From positions 918,820 to 982,819 of the forward strand of contig VWZL01000810.1 in assembly GCA_013396915.1 (NCBI GenBank): a DNA stretch of 64,000 nt, written 5' to 3'. This stretch comes from Stercorarius parasiticus (taxonomy: Eukaryota; Chordata; Aves; Charadriiformes; Stercorariidae). The notes beneath the pieces were generated by a model. That model saw only the letters and a list, made by a program, of their open reading frames with translations. It was not told the origin of the DNA and did no database searches. The position numbers and the translations under genes were made by a program. Of the stretch, positions 36,228 to 48,289 are shown piece by piece; the stretch's first letter is position 1; the number at the start of each line of letters is the position of its first letter.

Positions 36228-37949
36228 CTGCTCCCTTTCTCTGCGCAGGAGGCAGCTGCTTCCACTTAAGCTCAGCACATTTCACGAGATGAGGATAAAA
36301 CAGAAGCTATTCCATGTTTGCATTAGATTCCAGGGAGCCACCTCTACGCCTCGCGTTAACAAAGCACGCTTTACAGCGTGTTTCCTCGCGTCTTACCTTG
36401 GGCTTCACTTGATCAAACATCATTCCCCACCATAACGTGTGTGACCAAACTGGCTAATGACGAGCTGACACCTTTTTGACGAATCAATGCTTACGCCTTC
36501 TGAAAAGGGATATATCAAAAGAAGCCCCGGTGCTTTGCGGCTCCGCGGCGCAGGGGTTTCGGGCTGCCTCGGAAGGGCTGGTGCAGAGCAGAGGAGCCGA
36601 CAGCGTCTCCACGCCAGAGCCCACGCTATTGATGTGTATTTTGTCCCCCGTTCAATAGGGTTTGGGGTGCAGGGGATGCTGTTTATTTATTTTTAAGTAG
36701 CAACAACAAAAGGCAACATATAAGTTGTTAAAACCCGTCTGAGCCATTAATCACAAGTTAATGAACGTTTTTACGAATCGCTTTGCCAGTGCACAAACCC
36801 CAAAACTACTTCAGGGCTTTCTCCAGGGCTCAGCACCGCGTGGTTTGATCTGGGGCACACGGAAAGCAGGGCCGTTAAAAGCCAGAACAGACTCCTGCAT
36901 GGGGTCACTCTGCCCTTTAAAAAGCACAAGCGAAGCTCTCCCTCGTTCTCATCTAAACAAACACAAAACGCACCTGGGAACTGAGAAAATGCCTCAATTC
37001 ACGCTTTCAAAGCGCCTCTCCCTCCTGCCCGCCACTCACAGGTGGGGAAGACACATGTGCCTGGGATCTCATTCCCAGGAGGGCTGAGGTCTCACCCAAG
37101 GAGGTAAAAACCCGGCAAAACGGGGCAAGGAGGAGACCAGCCAGGACTCGGTTTCCCATCATGTCCGATAATGTGTGTTAGCATCTCCGGGCTAATGTAG
37201 CCTACCACGGGTAACACGGGCAGGGAAAAAGCAACAGTTGAGTTTACACTCAGGACGGCGGTACCAACCCCCAGGGAGCCAGGTCCTTCTGGATGCTCAT
37301 CTAGCGCTTGTGCTCCTCTCCGAGTCCATGGAAGACATGGAAGACAGGGCTCGGCAGCCTCTGCTCACCCAGGGCAGCTCAAAGCTTTGGGTGCATCCCT
37401 TCGCCCAGCTGTCCAAATGGGTTTTGGCAGTCGCTTACCAGCACAGAGCCTTTTGAGGACTATTTCTAAAAAGGACGGCTCATATTTTGTGCTCGGCGTT
37501 GCAGAACGGCTGAAAACGGTGATGATGTCAGATGAGCATTTATTCACACAAATGGAAAAATATTTCTGTAAAATAAAACTAAATAGGAGAGACAGATTCC
37601 CTTTTGTCTCTTTTAGCAGCACGAGGCAAGAGACTGATAAATTAATTTTAAAAATTTCATGCTAGAAAAATCATCCTCGTTTAATAAATTTGGTCTAAAT
37701 ATTAATCTAGAGAAAGTTTTACATGCTTTAGCCGTTTGGGGAGGATTACTTTAAAACCCAAAGTGTATGTTTACAGATTATGTTCCATTTCTCAACAGGT
37801 AAGGTAGGCTGGTAAACAGCAACAAAAATGATGACTGTACTTGGCTGGCGCCGTACTGAAACCATCCGTATTTACTTTATTCACTTCTGAGTCCTTCATC
37901 CAGAAGTCAGGCACCGCAGTGCCAATAGCGCATGTGGTACTTTCCACCA

Positions 37950-38280
37950 GGCACAAAAATACAAATATAGAAACGCAATTGCAATTTAAATCTGTAAGAA
38001 AAATTGATTTTTGAAACTCACACCAAATGTAATCAGATACTATTGAAATTCAATTGTTCTTTGTTGTGTTTAAAAAATTTTGTTAATATGTATTTGATTC
38101 TCCTAGACAATATCATTCAATTAGAAAGCTCTCCAAATTTTCAGAACTGATGCTTATGTGTAGTCAGAGAAAACGTTCAAAAATGTACTCGTCAGCTCAT
38201 GTTGCATAATAGACCATGTTTCATAGGAAAGCAAGTTGCACACTCAGTGCCTGCAATTACAAATTACCACCATGAGTCAT
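37950..38280. promoter_or_regulatory. A/T-rich block, candidate conserved noncoding element
   Basis: Non-repetitive A/T-rich sequence with ATTGATT, CAATTG, TAATCAGATA and TGTTAATATG. No open frame or repeat recognised. Weak, composition-only evidence. Confidence 0.13.
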
Positions 38281-39690
38281 GTTTTGGGTTCGATTGCACG
38301 TAGGTGCCTTATGCCCTAAATCTGAGTTGCCAAAGTTTGAACAATAGGGTTTCCAACAGCACTTGCACTGACAACAGCAACAAAAGCCAAACACCAACAG
38401 AATACTTGGTAGAGGCTACGGAACAGAAAACATCCACTTCTCCCTATTATCTTGACATCGCAATTCCAAGAAATAATGGAAAAACCAAAGCAACTCCTAA
38501 CTCCAGAGCTGGGTGTGCAACACGGGGCCGTGCCAGTGCCACCAGCTGCCACCCACCTCCGCCCCACACTACTGGTGCCACCGCATAAAAGCGAGACCCA
38601 TTAAAAACGAAGATGATAACGATCAGTGTCTGCCACAAAAGGAGTTCACAGATTTGCAGTCACCAACGTACAAACCTCAGTCTCAACAGCAAGAATGACC
38701 CTTTCTTCTTCCTCTCCACCCCCTCGAAGTCTTCTTCAGCAGTACAGGACACAGCACTGAGCGATGTCGCCGTTAGCCAGAGAAATATTAGCATGTAATC
38801 ACTGTTAGACTGTACAAGTGACGCCAACCTCCTATCCTCCGATAGACTCTGTAGCAATCTATTAGTAACGTTTATTAGTGTCCTTTAACAACTCCTGTAA
38901 TGAGTCACTTAAAAAATAAAATAAATCATTTTTATTGTAATTCCCTGCCTCTTTAGGAAGACACAGCTCATTGACAAATAAAATCTACCTCCTGAACAAC
39001 AAGGCCTTAGCTGTGACACTGTGAGCGGTGAAATAACGCTTGGAGAATAGATGTATTCCAGAACCAAATATCCCCAGGGAGCCTGGACGTTAAAAGCAAC
39101 AGCACTTGCAATTTTGGATATACACATCTGAAATGTCCTTCTAGGCTACGCCACAAATTTCACAGGTAAGAAAAACAACAACAACGGGAAAAAAACCCAC
39201 CCTAAAGTGCTAACCAGAAATGTGATTCAGAGAGGAGGGATGCTACAAACAGGGCTGCTTTCTCAGCTAGCAGCATGACTTCTCCTCTTTGTGATTTACA
39301 GATACTTAAAAACAAGTAGGTTAATGAAGCAACAATACACTGACTGCAGAGCGCTGATTAATACAAACTTCAGAGCATAGTGATCCATGAGCCAATTCAG
39401 CATTAAGGCAATGTCCAAGCGGTTTGGCTGGGCTTATTGAGAAAAGAGGCCTTGAAAAAGTTGCAATAGCATTTATTTAATAGTATTAACCAAATAAAAT
39501 AATTCCTGAGAAACAACGGTGTGCATCTCCACTGTATACGGACTAGAAAAAAAAAGTATGGATAGTTTACAGTTTCGTTCTGCATTTTGGTCTTGGCTTG
39601 CTTCAGTATTTCCATTATTAGCTTTTTAACTTAGAAGGAGCTTGGTCCGCCGAATTGATTGCACAATTAACCGTCAGGACTCTAAATGAG

Positions 39691-39785
39691 CCTCTGACAC
39701 TCCCTCTCTTTGCCTCAGTTTCCTTTTCTCTAAGGCAAAGGCAATACCCCTGTGTTGGGGATTAACCACAGAAATGCTTGGGAAG
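39691..39785 (+). mobile_element. MIR/L2-type 3' tail, ancient SINE/LINE fragment
   Basis: CTCTTTGCCTCAGTTTCCTT followed by TTCTCTAAGGCAAAGGCAAT, then GTTGGGGATTAACCACAGAA and ATGCTTGGGAAG, follows the shared MIR/L2 tail. That tail has a CCTCAGTTTCC box, an A-rich spacer, a GTGAGGATTAAATGAGATAA box and ATGCATGTAAAG. It is strongly diverged, as expected for an element that predates birds. A CR1 begins within about two bases of its end. Confidence 0.55.
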
Positions 39786-39786
39786 C

Positions 39787-40055
39787 AACAGGACAAGGAG
39801 TAATGGTTTTAAACTGGAAGAGGGGAAATTTAGATGAGATATGAGGCAGAAATCCTTTGCTGTGAGGGAGGTGAGCCCCTGGCCCAGGTTGCCCAGAGAA
39901 GCTGTGGCTGCCCCATCCCTGGAGGGGTTCAAGGCCAGGTTGGACGGGGCTTGGAGCAACCTGGGCTGGTGGGAGGTGTCCCTGCCCAGGGCAGGAGGTG
40001 GAACTAGATGGTGTTTAAGGTCCCCTCCAACTCTAACCGTTCTCTCATTCTATGA
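39787..40055 (+). mobile_element. CR1 retrotransposon 3' end, 5'-truncated
   Basis: Begins in the AACAGGACAAGGAGTAATGG segment and runs through GGTTTTAAACTGGAAGAGGG, GCCCAGAGAAGCTGTGGCTG and GGAGGTGTCCCTGCCCAGGG. It ends with TTCTCTCATTCTATGA. It is the reverse-orientation counterpart of the copies at 4471 and 32621, and it abuts a MIR/L2-type tail. Confidence 0.96.
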
Positions 40056-40390
40056 AGTGATGACTTCAGAAGACCCCGGACCGCCAGGAAGCATCCACCC
40101 ACCCCAGGAGCGGTGTAGGGTCACACCATCCCAGCTGTTGGCACTACCTCCAAAGCACACTCAGCCAAAGCCTCAGTCTACGCATGTGCAATGCAAGCAT
40201 CACTTCCCAGAGCTGCGTCTGAATACCTGATGCCATGCTCTCCTAGAAAAACCGCGCTGCTGGAGGAAGGAAACCATCCAGCCTCTGTCCTCACCTCCAA
40301 AAACTAAGACACTTGTATGCACCCAAGCACTGTGGTCCTTCCAGCTAACCACAAGATACTGCAGCAATATTTTACTTTTTTTTTGCCACC

Positions 40391-40415
40391 AAAAAANNNN
40401 NAAAAAAAAAAAAAA
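40391..40415 (+). repeat. Poly-A tract with a 5-base assembly gap
   Basis: Six A, five N (40397-40401) and fourteen A. The N probably mark uncertain homopolymer length rather than missing unique sequence. Confidence 0.9.
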
Positions 40416-40823
40416 TCAATGAACGTACACTTTCTTATTTGTACATCAGTATTGCTACCCATCACCTAAAATTAAGATTTCCTGAGTCACACCAAATACA
40501 AAAAGAGACAGAATTGAAAGGGAGGGACCTTGACTGGGGTTAGTGAGACCACACGAGGCGGGGTTTTTAACCAGCTTTTTCATCCCTGACAACGGCACAG
40601 CCAAGTCCAGAAGCGATCTGAATTGCACGATGGCTGTTTAGCAGTCAATGATACGCTACTGGAGGTCTCAACCCAGTTCTCAGTGAACAAATGGTTGTAT
40701 AAAAATAGCCATTACCTAAGACGACCATTTTCATTCCAGGACAAAAGAACATCAGGCTGGAAATTGCAGAATTAATCCCTTGAGATTGCAACCCACCACA
40801 ACGTCTTATGTTTAATTTGCAGT

Positions 40824-40849
40824 GGGGGGGAAAAAAAAAAAAAAAAAAA
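40824..40849 (+). repeat. G7 followed by A19 homopolymers
   Basis: Seven G (40824-40830) then nineteen A (40831-40849). No retroposed body or target-site duplication was recognised next to it. Confidence 0.9.
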
Positions 40850-42719
40850 TCACATAGTGGCGACCAAGAACAAAGGACACATAATAGGAATTAATTTCAA
40901 CATAAGTACCGCTGAAACACAGGGCAACCCGCACCCTCTATTAAAAGTTAGGTCAATGGCTACTGGGCATCACCTGGAAACAGAGGTGCTCGCTTCATTG
41001 CTGCTTTCATTGTTATAACCTGGCTTCTTTGCTATCAGACACAGCCTGGGAACGAAGCGGGAACAGGCACCAGACACGGAGACGTCAGGGTGCGACGGCG
41101 GAAACTGCTCTAGCCACGTTTTGCCTTCTTTACAAGGGATCTGCGGGGCTGCGAGCGTTGCTCCAGCACCAGACTCTTCTGCTACGGCCATCGGTATGCT
41201 GAGTTTGTCACCATGTAACCCAACTGGTAAAAAAAAAATAATTTAAAAATAAAATCCCAACAACAACATACCAACAAACAAAGCAAAATAAAGGTGGGGT
41301 TTTTTATTTGACTCCAAATGTCTCCACTATTTGGAGATGTTTTTCCCTTTTTTAAAATTTATGTCTACCATCACCTAATGAAAAGGCACACTAATTGGAA
41401 ACTATGGACGGCCTAAAAAAAGAGCTCGTGTGTTCCTTTCCACCTAGCCTGCTGCCATCTCCTCCTTCGTCACACTAAAACTCGCCAAATTTATGACAAC
41501 AAAAAACCTGTCCTTTCAAATCCCGAGCTGGGGCTGCGCCAGGACGGAAAAGAAAGGCTACAAATCAATCTTCAAAAAAGCGTAGCAGGATGGAAGGGCT
41601 GTTTATACAAGTAGAGCATTCATTTGTTGGGACTCTAATATCATTAAAAGAAGTAGTAGACTAGCACCGGGTTAGCATCAAATGCAACAGCTCGTTTACA
41701 GTGACTAACCAGGGCAAACAGGGACAACTGTTTTAATGACGTAAGAAAGTCTGCAGCTTAAGCTGAATTCTCAAAAAAGATACCCGAAAGAGCGAAGGTG
41801 TAGAAGGAAGAGCAAACGATGATCACAATGACAGACCCAGCTGCTTTCTGCTGTGCTGAACCTTGTAAAGATGCTCCCGCACGAGGCTGGCACCAAGGCA
41901 TCGTCCCCCGCCCCGTGCCCAGCTCCACCACAGCATCCGACAGCTCCCATGCCCTCCTTTCTTCCTGACCTTCCCTTCCTCCAGTGCCGCCAACCCCAAA
42001 ATCAAGCCAGTGCAGATGAAGGATTAAGAGAAAAAAAATACATATCAAAACAACAATAATAAAAAATAATCAGTGAACCTATTTTTTAGGGTTCACAGAG
42101 AACCTTTTAGGCACGGCCCAAATGTCGGGGTCCCCCTGCAAATGCCAGTCTGCAGGTGGCAGCTGCATTCTGCTGTCGGCGGATCACATTAAAAACATCT
42201 GAGCGCTCTTCGGTGCTCCCTATATATTCCTCAGTATTTAGGGAAGTGCTGGCAAAGGTTATCCCTAGAAGTTTACCTCTAAATGAATACTGATAAGAAG
42301 GAAAAGCAAGCAGATGTTGGATGACTAACGTGAATGTGCTTGAACAGGATTTTGGAGCAGTCAAAAAAGAAAACGTCCCTAAGGGACTTATCTAGATTTT
42401 ATGTTGGGCATGCTGCATATTCATTAAAGGCACAGTCACCGGTGTAGGTATGTGCTAACACAATATTGTTTTAACACACAGGGAGACCAGAACCGACATA
42501 CATCTCTAAATGCCTGTCAGGTGCCCCACCACCGCCCGGGCACCAACCCAGCCCTGGTTGGGGAGAACTGCCCTTGGAGGAGCTTTTTGGAAGTCTTCAA
42601 GGCACCATCTTACGGCAAACATTTTTAAACACGTTTCACTGCTTCTACTCTGTTTTCATAAATACATGCCTGATGTGTCTCTTAAGGAGGTCCCTCAGCT
42701 ACCAGAGGAAGCAGCGATT

Positions 42720-42850
42720 CATTTGGTTCTCACTGTCCAACTGGAAAGAGTATTTTGGAATGGAGAACACTTGCAGTTTTCAATGCCTAAAGAGCGACTG
42801 CTTAAAGAAATGAGGAAACGGAGACAAAAAAAAAAGAGTGACTGATAGGC
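42720..42850 (-). mobile_element. Possible MIR/L2-type tail, minus strand
   Basis: GAAATGAGGAAACGGAGACA, an A run and GAGTGACTG resemble the reverse complement of the MIR/L2 tail (ATGAGGAAACTGAGGCACAG ... AAGTGACTTG). The upstream part is less clear. This reading also explains why the lysine-rich end of an open frame here looks protein-like: the A run and AGGAAACGG produce K/R codons. Confidence 0.3.
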
Positions 42851-43921
42851 TTTTTGTCTCAAAAGTACGAGTAAATCTTGGGTTTAGCCAAGTTGCAGTT
42901 GAGGTGTCTGCTGGAGCAAGGCGGCAGTCTGAAGCCCAGAAGGCAGAGCCCATAGTGCTGAGCAGCCCCTGGGGAGAAATGCTGGATCTCCAAGAGCTGG
43001 TCACAGCCACGCCAGGTCACACCGGAGGGCAAGAACCGGTGTCAGATCCAGACCATACGCACATCTACAGCCAGCCGCTCCACCGGGCTTCTCCTACCAC
43101 AGACACTGGCACAACCCACCCAAACCCACCAGGCTGCGCATCGTCGCGTGTCCCACCACGAGATCACAGGGGTGTGTCAGAAACAGCACAGGTTCGGACC
43201 TACAGAACAGCTGTAAAATATCTCAAGAAGCCAGTACTGAACGCAAAGGCCTCTGACTTGAGGACTTGCTGGTCCTGATTTCAGCCAGGAGAGCGGTCAT
43301 GTGGCCAGGAGGTCCAGCAGGGTCGCTGGTATCACGCATCCTGGATTGCCCATGGGCTTCGTCAGACCACTTTACCCCCCACAGATGACGAATAGCACTT
43401 TAGCACCATTCCGAGTACATGCTTTCCTCCTTCACCGCCGATGCGTCCTGACCCCTCAGGAACTTCAGCTGAGAAGCTGAACGCCGTCTGCCCCACCGCA
43501 AGAGCCTTGCAAAAGAGCACATTTAATCAGCTCAGCCTTGATTTATATGTCTGCCTCTCATGAAGCCCAATTTCCGACGCTGGAATTCTGATTCGCTATC
43601 ACAACCTTTCGACCTACAGCCAAAGAACATCATTTTTAACGCTGGTCATTTGGCAAACCACAAAGAAAGCTCACAAATCCAGTAAGAGAGGGGTTTTTTT
43701 AAAAAATTTTAAAAAATTTCCATGCAACAGTTCTGGCCTGCTGCATAGCCATGGGGCAAAGCACACAGTAAATCACCCGTTTGACCACTCGGCAAGGGCC
43801 AGCATTCACTGAGAGCCTGGCTGGGGACAGTACTTTCGCAGGTTCCCCACAATGGGCTGCTTGAATTTGCTTTTTAACTACCCAGAGGTCTGACATCAGC
43901 CTTTGCTGGCAAAATAGTCTC

Positions 43922-43959
43922 AAAAAAAAAAAACAAACCAAAAAACAAACAAAAAAAAA
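43922..43959 (+). repeat. A-rich simple sequence
   Basis: A runs joined by CAAACC and CAAAC units. Low complexity only. Confidence 0.8.
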
Positions 43960-44554
43960 CCCGCCTGAGTAGCTGGTGTGCTGCAGCTGCACGTGTACAT
44001 AGAAAGGTCCAAATTCAGCAGAGGCTCAAGGATCCAGGGTTTTGATCGGGGACCCCACTACAAGCAAGTTACAAGTTAAAAAAGACCTAGATCTATTTAG
44101 AACTGAGAAATTAAGGATAAAGCAGTAAACCCTTTAGCAAGATGTGCAGTACCCCACCTCTTTTTTCTGTCTTCCCACCCATTTCCTTCAGCGGTTGCTC
44201 CTCTGGAGCAGGGACCATCCTTCAGAGCCTGTGCACCCACCACCTGCGTCCCGCGCACGGGAGGGATCTCCATCGCCGTGTCTGACATACCTACAGCTAC
44301 TCTTGTAGGCAAACAGATGCTCAGCACTCATCTAGGTGGCTTCAGCTATTGATCTGGTACACCAAACACAGAGCCTGGTACAAAATTAGCTTGTAATAAT
44401 CCACAAAGAGCAAAAAGATGACATATAATAGTTAGAAAAGAGGCAGCCACACTATTTACGCACTCAGCATAAATCTGATCTCCATTTCATTGGTGTGTAA
44501 ATCAATCTAACAGCGAAGGGGCAAGCACACCCTGCCTCCACATGACTTTGTGTG

Positions 44555-44635
44555 TTTGTAGCACCTACACATGATTTTCCAAACACTATCCGCAAAGAGT
44601 GCACCGTGGAGAGAAACTGAGGCAGCAGGCGCAGC
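44555..44635 (-). mobile_element. Possible MIR/L2-type tail, minus strand
   Basis: TTTTCCAAACACTATCCGCA, then GTGGAGAGAAACTGAGGCAG, follow the reverse-complement MIR/L2 order (CACTTTACAxxCATTATCTCA ... GAGGAAACTGAGGCA) with heavy divergence. The GAAACTGAGGCA box is the best-kept part. It could be coincidence over so short a match. Confidence 0.35.
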
Positions 44636-46769
44636 GATGGAGCTGTTTCGTTTCCATCTGTGCGTAGCCCGTTCCTCTGCTCCTCTCTGACTCACCAGAA
44701 AACAGAAGTAGAGGAAACCGCTCACAGATGAAGCTGAAAAGCAAACACAGAGAACAAAGGGATGACTTCATGCTAAGGAACACGGGCAGTCCAGGAATGC
44801 TGCCCACCCCTTGCTCCCAGAATTTACCCTGGCAGCATTTCTTACCCACCTTCAATGAGAAAAAGCGCGGGGGAGACGGTGGGTTGTGTGCTGTGTTTAG
44901 AGAGAGGATTATATTAGTCTGTTAATGCAACTCGGGTATTTTTACATGGAGCCTCCTTAGGACAAGTGGTCTGATAATTGGTTAAAAAAGGCAGAAAGGG
45001 CAGGCTCTGAAACGTTAGGCTTGCAGCCGCCTATATACTCAATTTCAGCACTAATCCTCTTCCCTCCACGGCCAAATCCTGCTATTTACTCCTACCTACA
45101 TAACATCAGGCAGATGGGAAACACTCAGCATAATTCTTCACTCTTATCCCTCCAAAACCTGATTTGATTTCTTGTGCATCAAGACAAAACTCATATCAAA
45201 CTGCAAGGGAGGAAAAAAAAAACCGAACCCAACCGGCTATGCTACACACAGGATTTGCATCTGATCCCAAATTTCCTTCACACCCAGCACGTACGTTTTG
45301 CAGATTTCTACCGTAGCAGGACTTTCATCCCTCCCTCTGCACAGCCACTACTTGTCTTGCGGTGTGATATTGAAGTAGACAAGTGTGAAAGAATCATATA
45401 GGGCTCAACATCATTAGGCTCATCCTGAAAGCACAGGAGTTGACAGGTCTGAGGAAGCAACTCCCGATTTTCCCCTGGGGCTCAGATTTGGGGGCTTGGA
45501 GGTTGGGGAGTGAAAGGAAGATCTTCAGAAAACAAAGCCAAGGAGGCTGGGTGTTTGTCTTTTTCTTTGCAATCTTGGGGCAGCCGTGAGGCTACCAGGG
45601 CGTTAAAAACTATGAAGAATTAAGTAACTATGAAAGCCTGGAGTTAAACGTAAACCCAAACTGCGAAAACACAATGAAAGTTCAGCCTGTTAGAAATAAT
45701 GTGCTGGGCAAAACATTAACACATTTACACTTGAAAGTTGTGAAAGAGTCAGAATCATCCTGCTTAAAATGTATCAGTCAGATGAGATCTGATTTCAGGG
45801 CAGAGCATCCTGCAGATACATAAAAGAAAGTACTTGAATAGGCGTCATAACACAAACATCCATTTACTTTCTGCCAAATAAGATCAATGTCCTCTTGCCA
45901 CAAAATAACGCTCCCTGCAAAGTGCTCGAGTTCAACGTGCTCACAGAAAAAGAGGTCACAAAATCAAATGCTCCAAAATGTTTCACTTATTAAAACAGGC
46001 TCAGTTGCGCGCTTTGGGGCATTTGTCCTTAATTCAGACTGCTGTATTTGTACGAAAGAAAAAATAAAAGTAAAATATCCTCACCTTAAAGGCTAGCAGA
46101 TCAACTTTGCCTGAAAGGTCAACAGGACTTTTCCCGACTGAATCAATTGCAAAGTCCAGACTTCACCCACTGAAAAAGCCCAGTGGTTTAAAGCTCGTGG
46201 CTCTTCTGTATGCAACAATCACCTTGCCACCATTACAGCTAAACCCCGTCTTCCTTAGTGTCTGGTGGAAGGACAACTGGCATCTCCGAAACGAGAACGG
46301 CAGCTTAAAGTAATAATTGAGGGGGTTTGGTTTGGGTTTTTTGGTTTGGTGGGGTTCTTTAAATTTTTTTTTATTTGTACGTGGAAATAAGCATGAACCG
46401 CTGAAAATCAAGCCGAACCCATTCCCTGCAGCTATGGCCATCAAACTGGCAGGCAGCTACATTTTGTGCCAGCTCTAACTTCTCACTGGCCTTTTACCTC
46501 TGCCTTGTTCAGAAAACCCTGCAATAACTCCACCTGGAGAGCACGGAGGCTCAGATCAGAGAGGAAAAGTCACCGATATATAACCAAATCAAGGTGGTAC
46601 ATAAACACACCAACAGGATCTATCAGCCTGGGGACCCCAAAGCAGCACCCTCCAAAAGTGCGTTTTTCAGCTCAGAAGATGGGCAGGTCTCCTCCGCGGT
46701 ACGTCTGGTTGTTAGCTAGGAAAAGCTTCTGCATTCTCAGATGCATCCATCGCTTGAAATTGCCAGGTT

Positions 46770-46789
46770 AAAAAAAAAAAAAAAAAAAA
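46770..46789 (+). repeat. Poly-A tract, 20 bases
   Basis: Uninterrupted A run. It lies about 65 bases upstream of a CR1, which itself has no poly-A tail, so the two are probably unrelated. Confidence 0.9.
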
Positions 46790-46855
46790 TCACTGCAATT
46801 CAGTAATGCTCTGCTTTCCAATGCCTCCTCTTCCCACCAGCGCTATAGACGCGGC

Positions 46856-46958
46856 GTGCTTAGGGACATGGTTTAGTGGTGGATTTGGCAGTGTCAGGTT
46901 TGCGCTCGGACTCGGTGATCTTAAGGGCGTTTTCCAACCTAAATCCTTCTGTGATTCT
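46856..46958 (+). mobile_element. CR1 3' end of a second subfamily
   Basis: CGTGCTTAGGGACATGGTTT, AGTGGTGGATTTGGCAGTGT, GACTCGGTGATCTTAAGGGC and TTTTCCAACCTAAATCCTTC, followed by TGTGATTCT, form the terminal 100 bases of the CR1 subfamily that carries 'TTAGGGACATGGTTTAGTG'. It differs in sequence from the other copies in the window and has CpG decay, so it appears older than them. Confidence 0.92.
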
Positions 46959-47888
46959 CTGCCGCCCGACCCAACAGCCCTCAGACTGTCCTGGGAGGCC
47001 TTCAGGACATCTTCAGCTTGAGTTTCAGATTCTTCAGGACAGAAAAAGTCTCACAAACGTAAGATCACTGGCATGGTTCTGCAGTGCAACATTTTCACAG
47101 CAAAATCAAGGCAGAATGCTGTTTAAGTACAGACGACGACTAAACTCTTGTCCAGTTTAGCAGCAGTGGTAGTTCCTGTGATTTTTACCATGAGGTTTGT
47201 AGTATTCACCTTAACACTCCTGTTCACAGATTCCTTGGGCTGTATTAAAAAATACCTTTCCCTCCCCACCAACTAGATTTCCAACTCCTATAGCTGCAAA
47301 TAAAAGATTGGAAGAGACAACCAACATGCATCCTAACAGCTCAGAAACTAGGTGAGAAATAAAAAGCAAACTCAATTAACTGTGTAAGAAGTATCACCTG
47401 ATTTTGGGGAGGCTACTTCATGATTTTTTAAATAAATACACCTGGCATACTGGTTACAATGGGCATATGCACTCACTAATTTCCAGCCCAGTGTCACCTT
47501 TCTAGATAGTCCCAAAACAATACTGTAACATAATACAAATGATCATCGTTATGCCTGGGGTATTAAACAGCACTGATGAATAAAAGGCAGAATGAATATT
47601 TCAAGGGGTTGCAGGCAGCAAGAGTAATAGACGGGGATGAGAACTGAGCAACTCCTGACCCCAGCGGATCCAAGGCACAAAGCGCGTTGGCTTTCAAAAG
47701 CCACGATCAGCCAGAATTTCCAAGAGCGAGCCAGGATTCCTGGCATTCCCATTTATGAGCCCCCCAGGTGAGATATTTCAGCTGCTGGGTCTCCAGAGGA
47801 CGGGCGTTCAGGGCTTCTGAAATCATCCCTCCTCATCACACGGGGGTGCCCAAACACTGATGCTCCTAGAAGTTTGTTTTTTGTCTTT
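46959..47888. other. Unique noncoding stretch
   Basis: Nothing recognised beyond short chance frames and A/T-rich sequence. Confidence 0.5.
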
Positions 47889-48006
47889 TCTGTGTCTCGG
47901 TTCCTCAATTGCAACACAGGGAAGTTTCTTCAAAGCAGTAATTTTGTAGTTCCCGAGGTTGCTGGGAGGAGCTGATTAATCAGCATTCACACCGTTCCTT
48001 GAAAAG
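47889..48006 (+). mobile_element. MIR/L2-type 3' tail, ancient SINE/LINE fragment
   Basis: CTGTGTCTCGGTTCCTCAAT followed by TGCAACACAGGGA, then CGAGGTTGCTGGGAGGAGCT and GATTAATCAGCATTCACACC, follow the MIR/L2 tail order (GTGCCTCAGTTTCCTCATCT, AAAATGGGGA, AGGGTTGTTGTGAGGATTAA, ATGAGATAATGCATG). Strongly diverged but collinear over about 115 bases. Confidence 0.5.
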
Positions 48007-48289
48007 AAAACAAGTGATGCATACGAAGTCTCCTCTTTGTCATTTCCTGATCTCTGATGCACCCCAAGCCTGATTTAACAAGTCCCGCTTGTTGAAGTGA
48101 AAACCAGACAGGAAGAAACTCTTCTTGCTGCAAAGGTGCTTGCCAGAAAACTCAACCGCTAATATCTCTACACAGCGCAGGAAGCCTCTCCCGAAACCTT
48201 TCATGTGTCTCTCCACACGTCAAGCTCCCTTTCTTCTTCCTTTTATCTTCATATTTAGATAATTCTCACTAAAAGCAAGGTGGTCGTTC

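Larger units (their letters stand above)
32987..39690. other. Unique noncoding stretch with two strong G-quadruplex motifs
   Basis: No gene recognised. The 187-codon plus frame at 33535-34098 and the 156-codon frame at 34218-34688 have no recognisable domain and are overlapped by minus-strand frames. CpG-rich patches occur near 35600-35720 and 36535-36610. A/T-rich blocks at 35765-36010 and 37950-38280 are listed separately. Confidence 0.45.
40056..42719. other. Unique noncoding stretch with poly-A tracts
   Basis: No gene recognised. Contains a poly-A tract interrupted by a 5-base gap and a G7-A19 tract, plus CAA-rich sequence near 41265-41290. Short frames only. Confidence 0.5.
42851..46855. 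other. Mostly unique noncoding stretch
   Basis: No gene recognised. The 146-codon plus frame at 42838-43278 needs a GTG start and has no recognisable family. A/C-rich simple sequence, a possible MIR/L2 tail and poly-A tracts are listed separately. A G/T-rich patch lies at 46321-46360. Confidence 0.45.
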
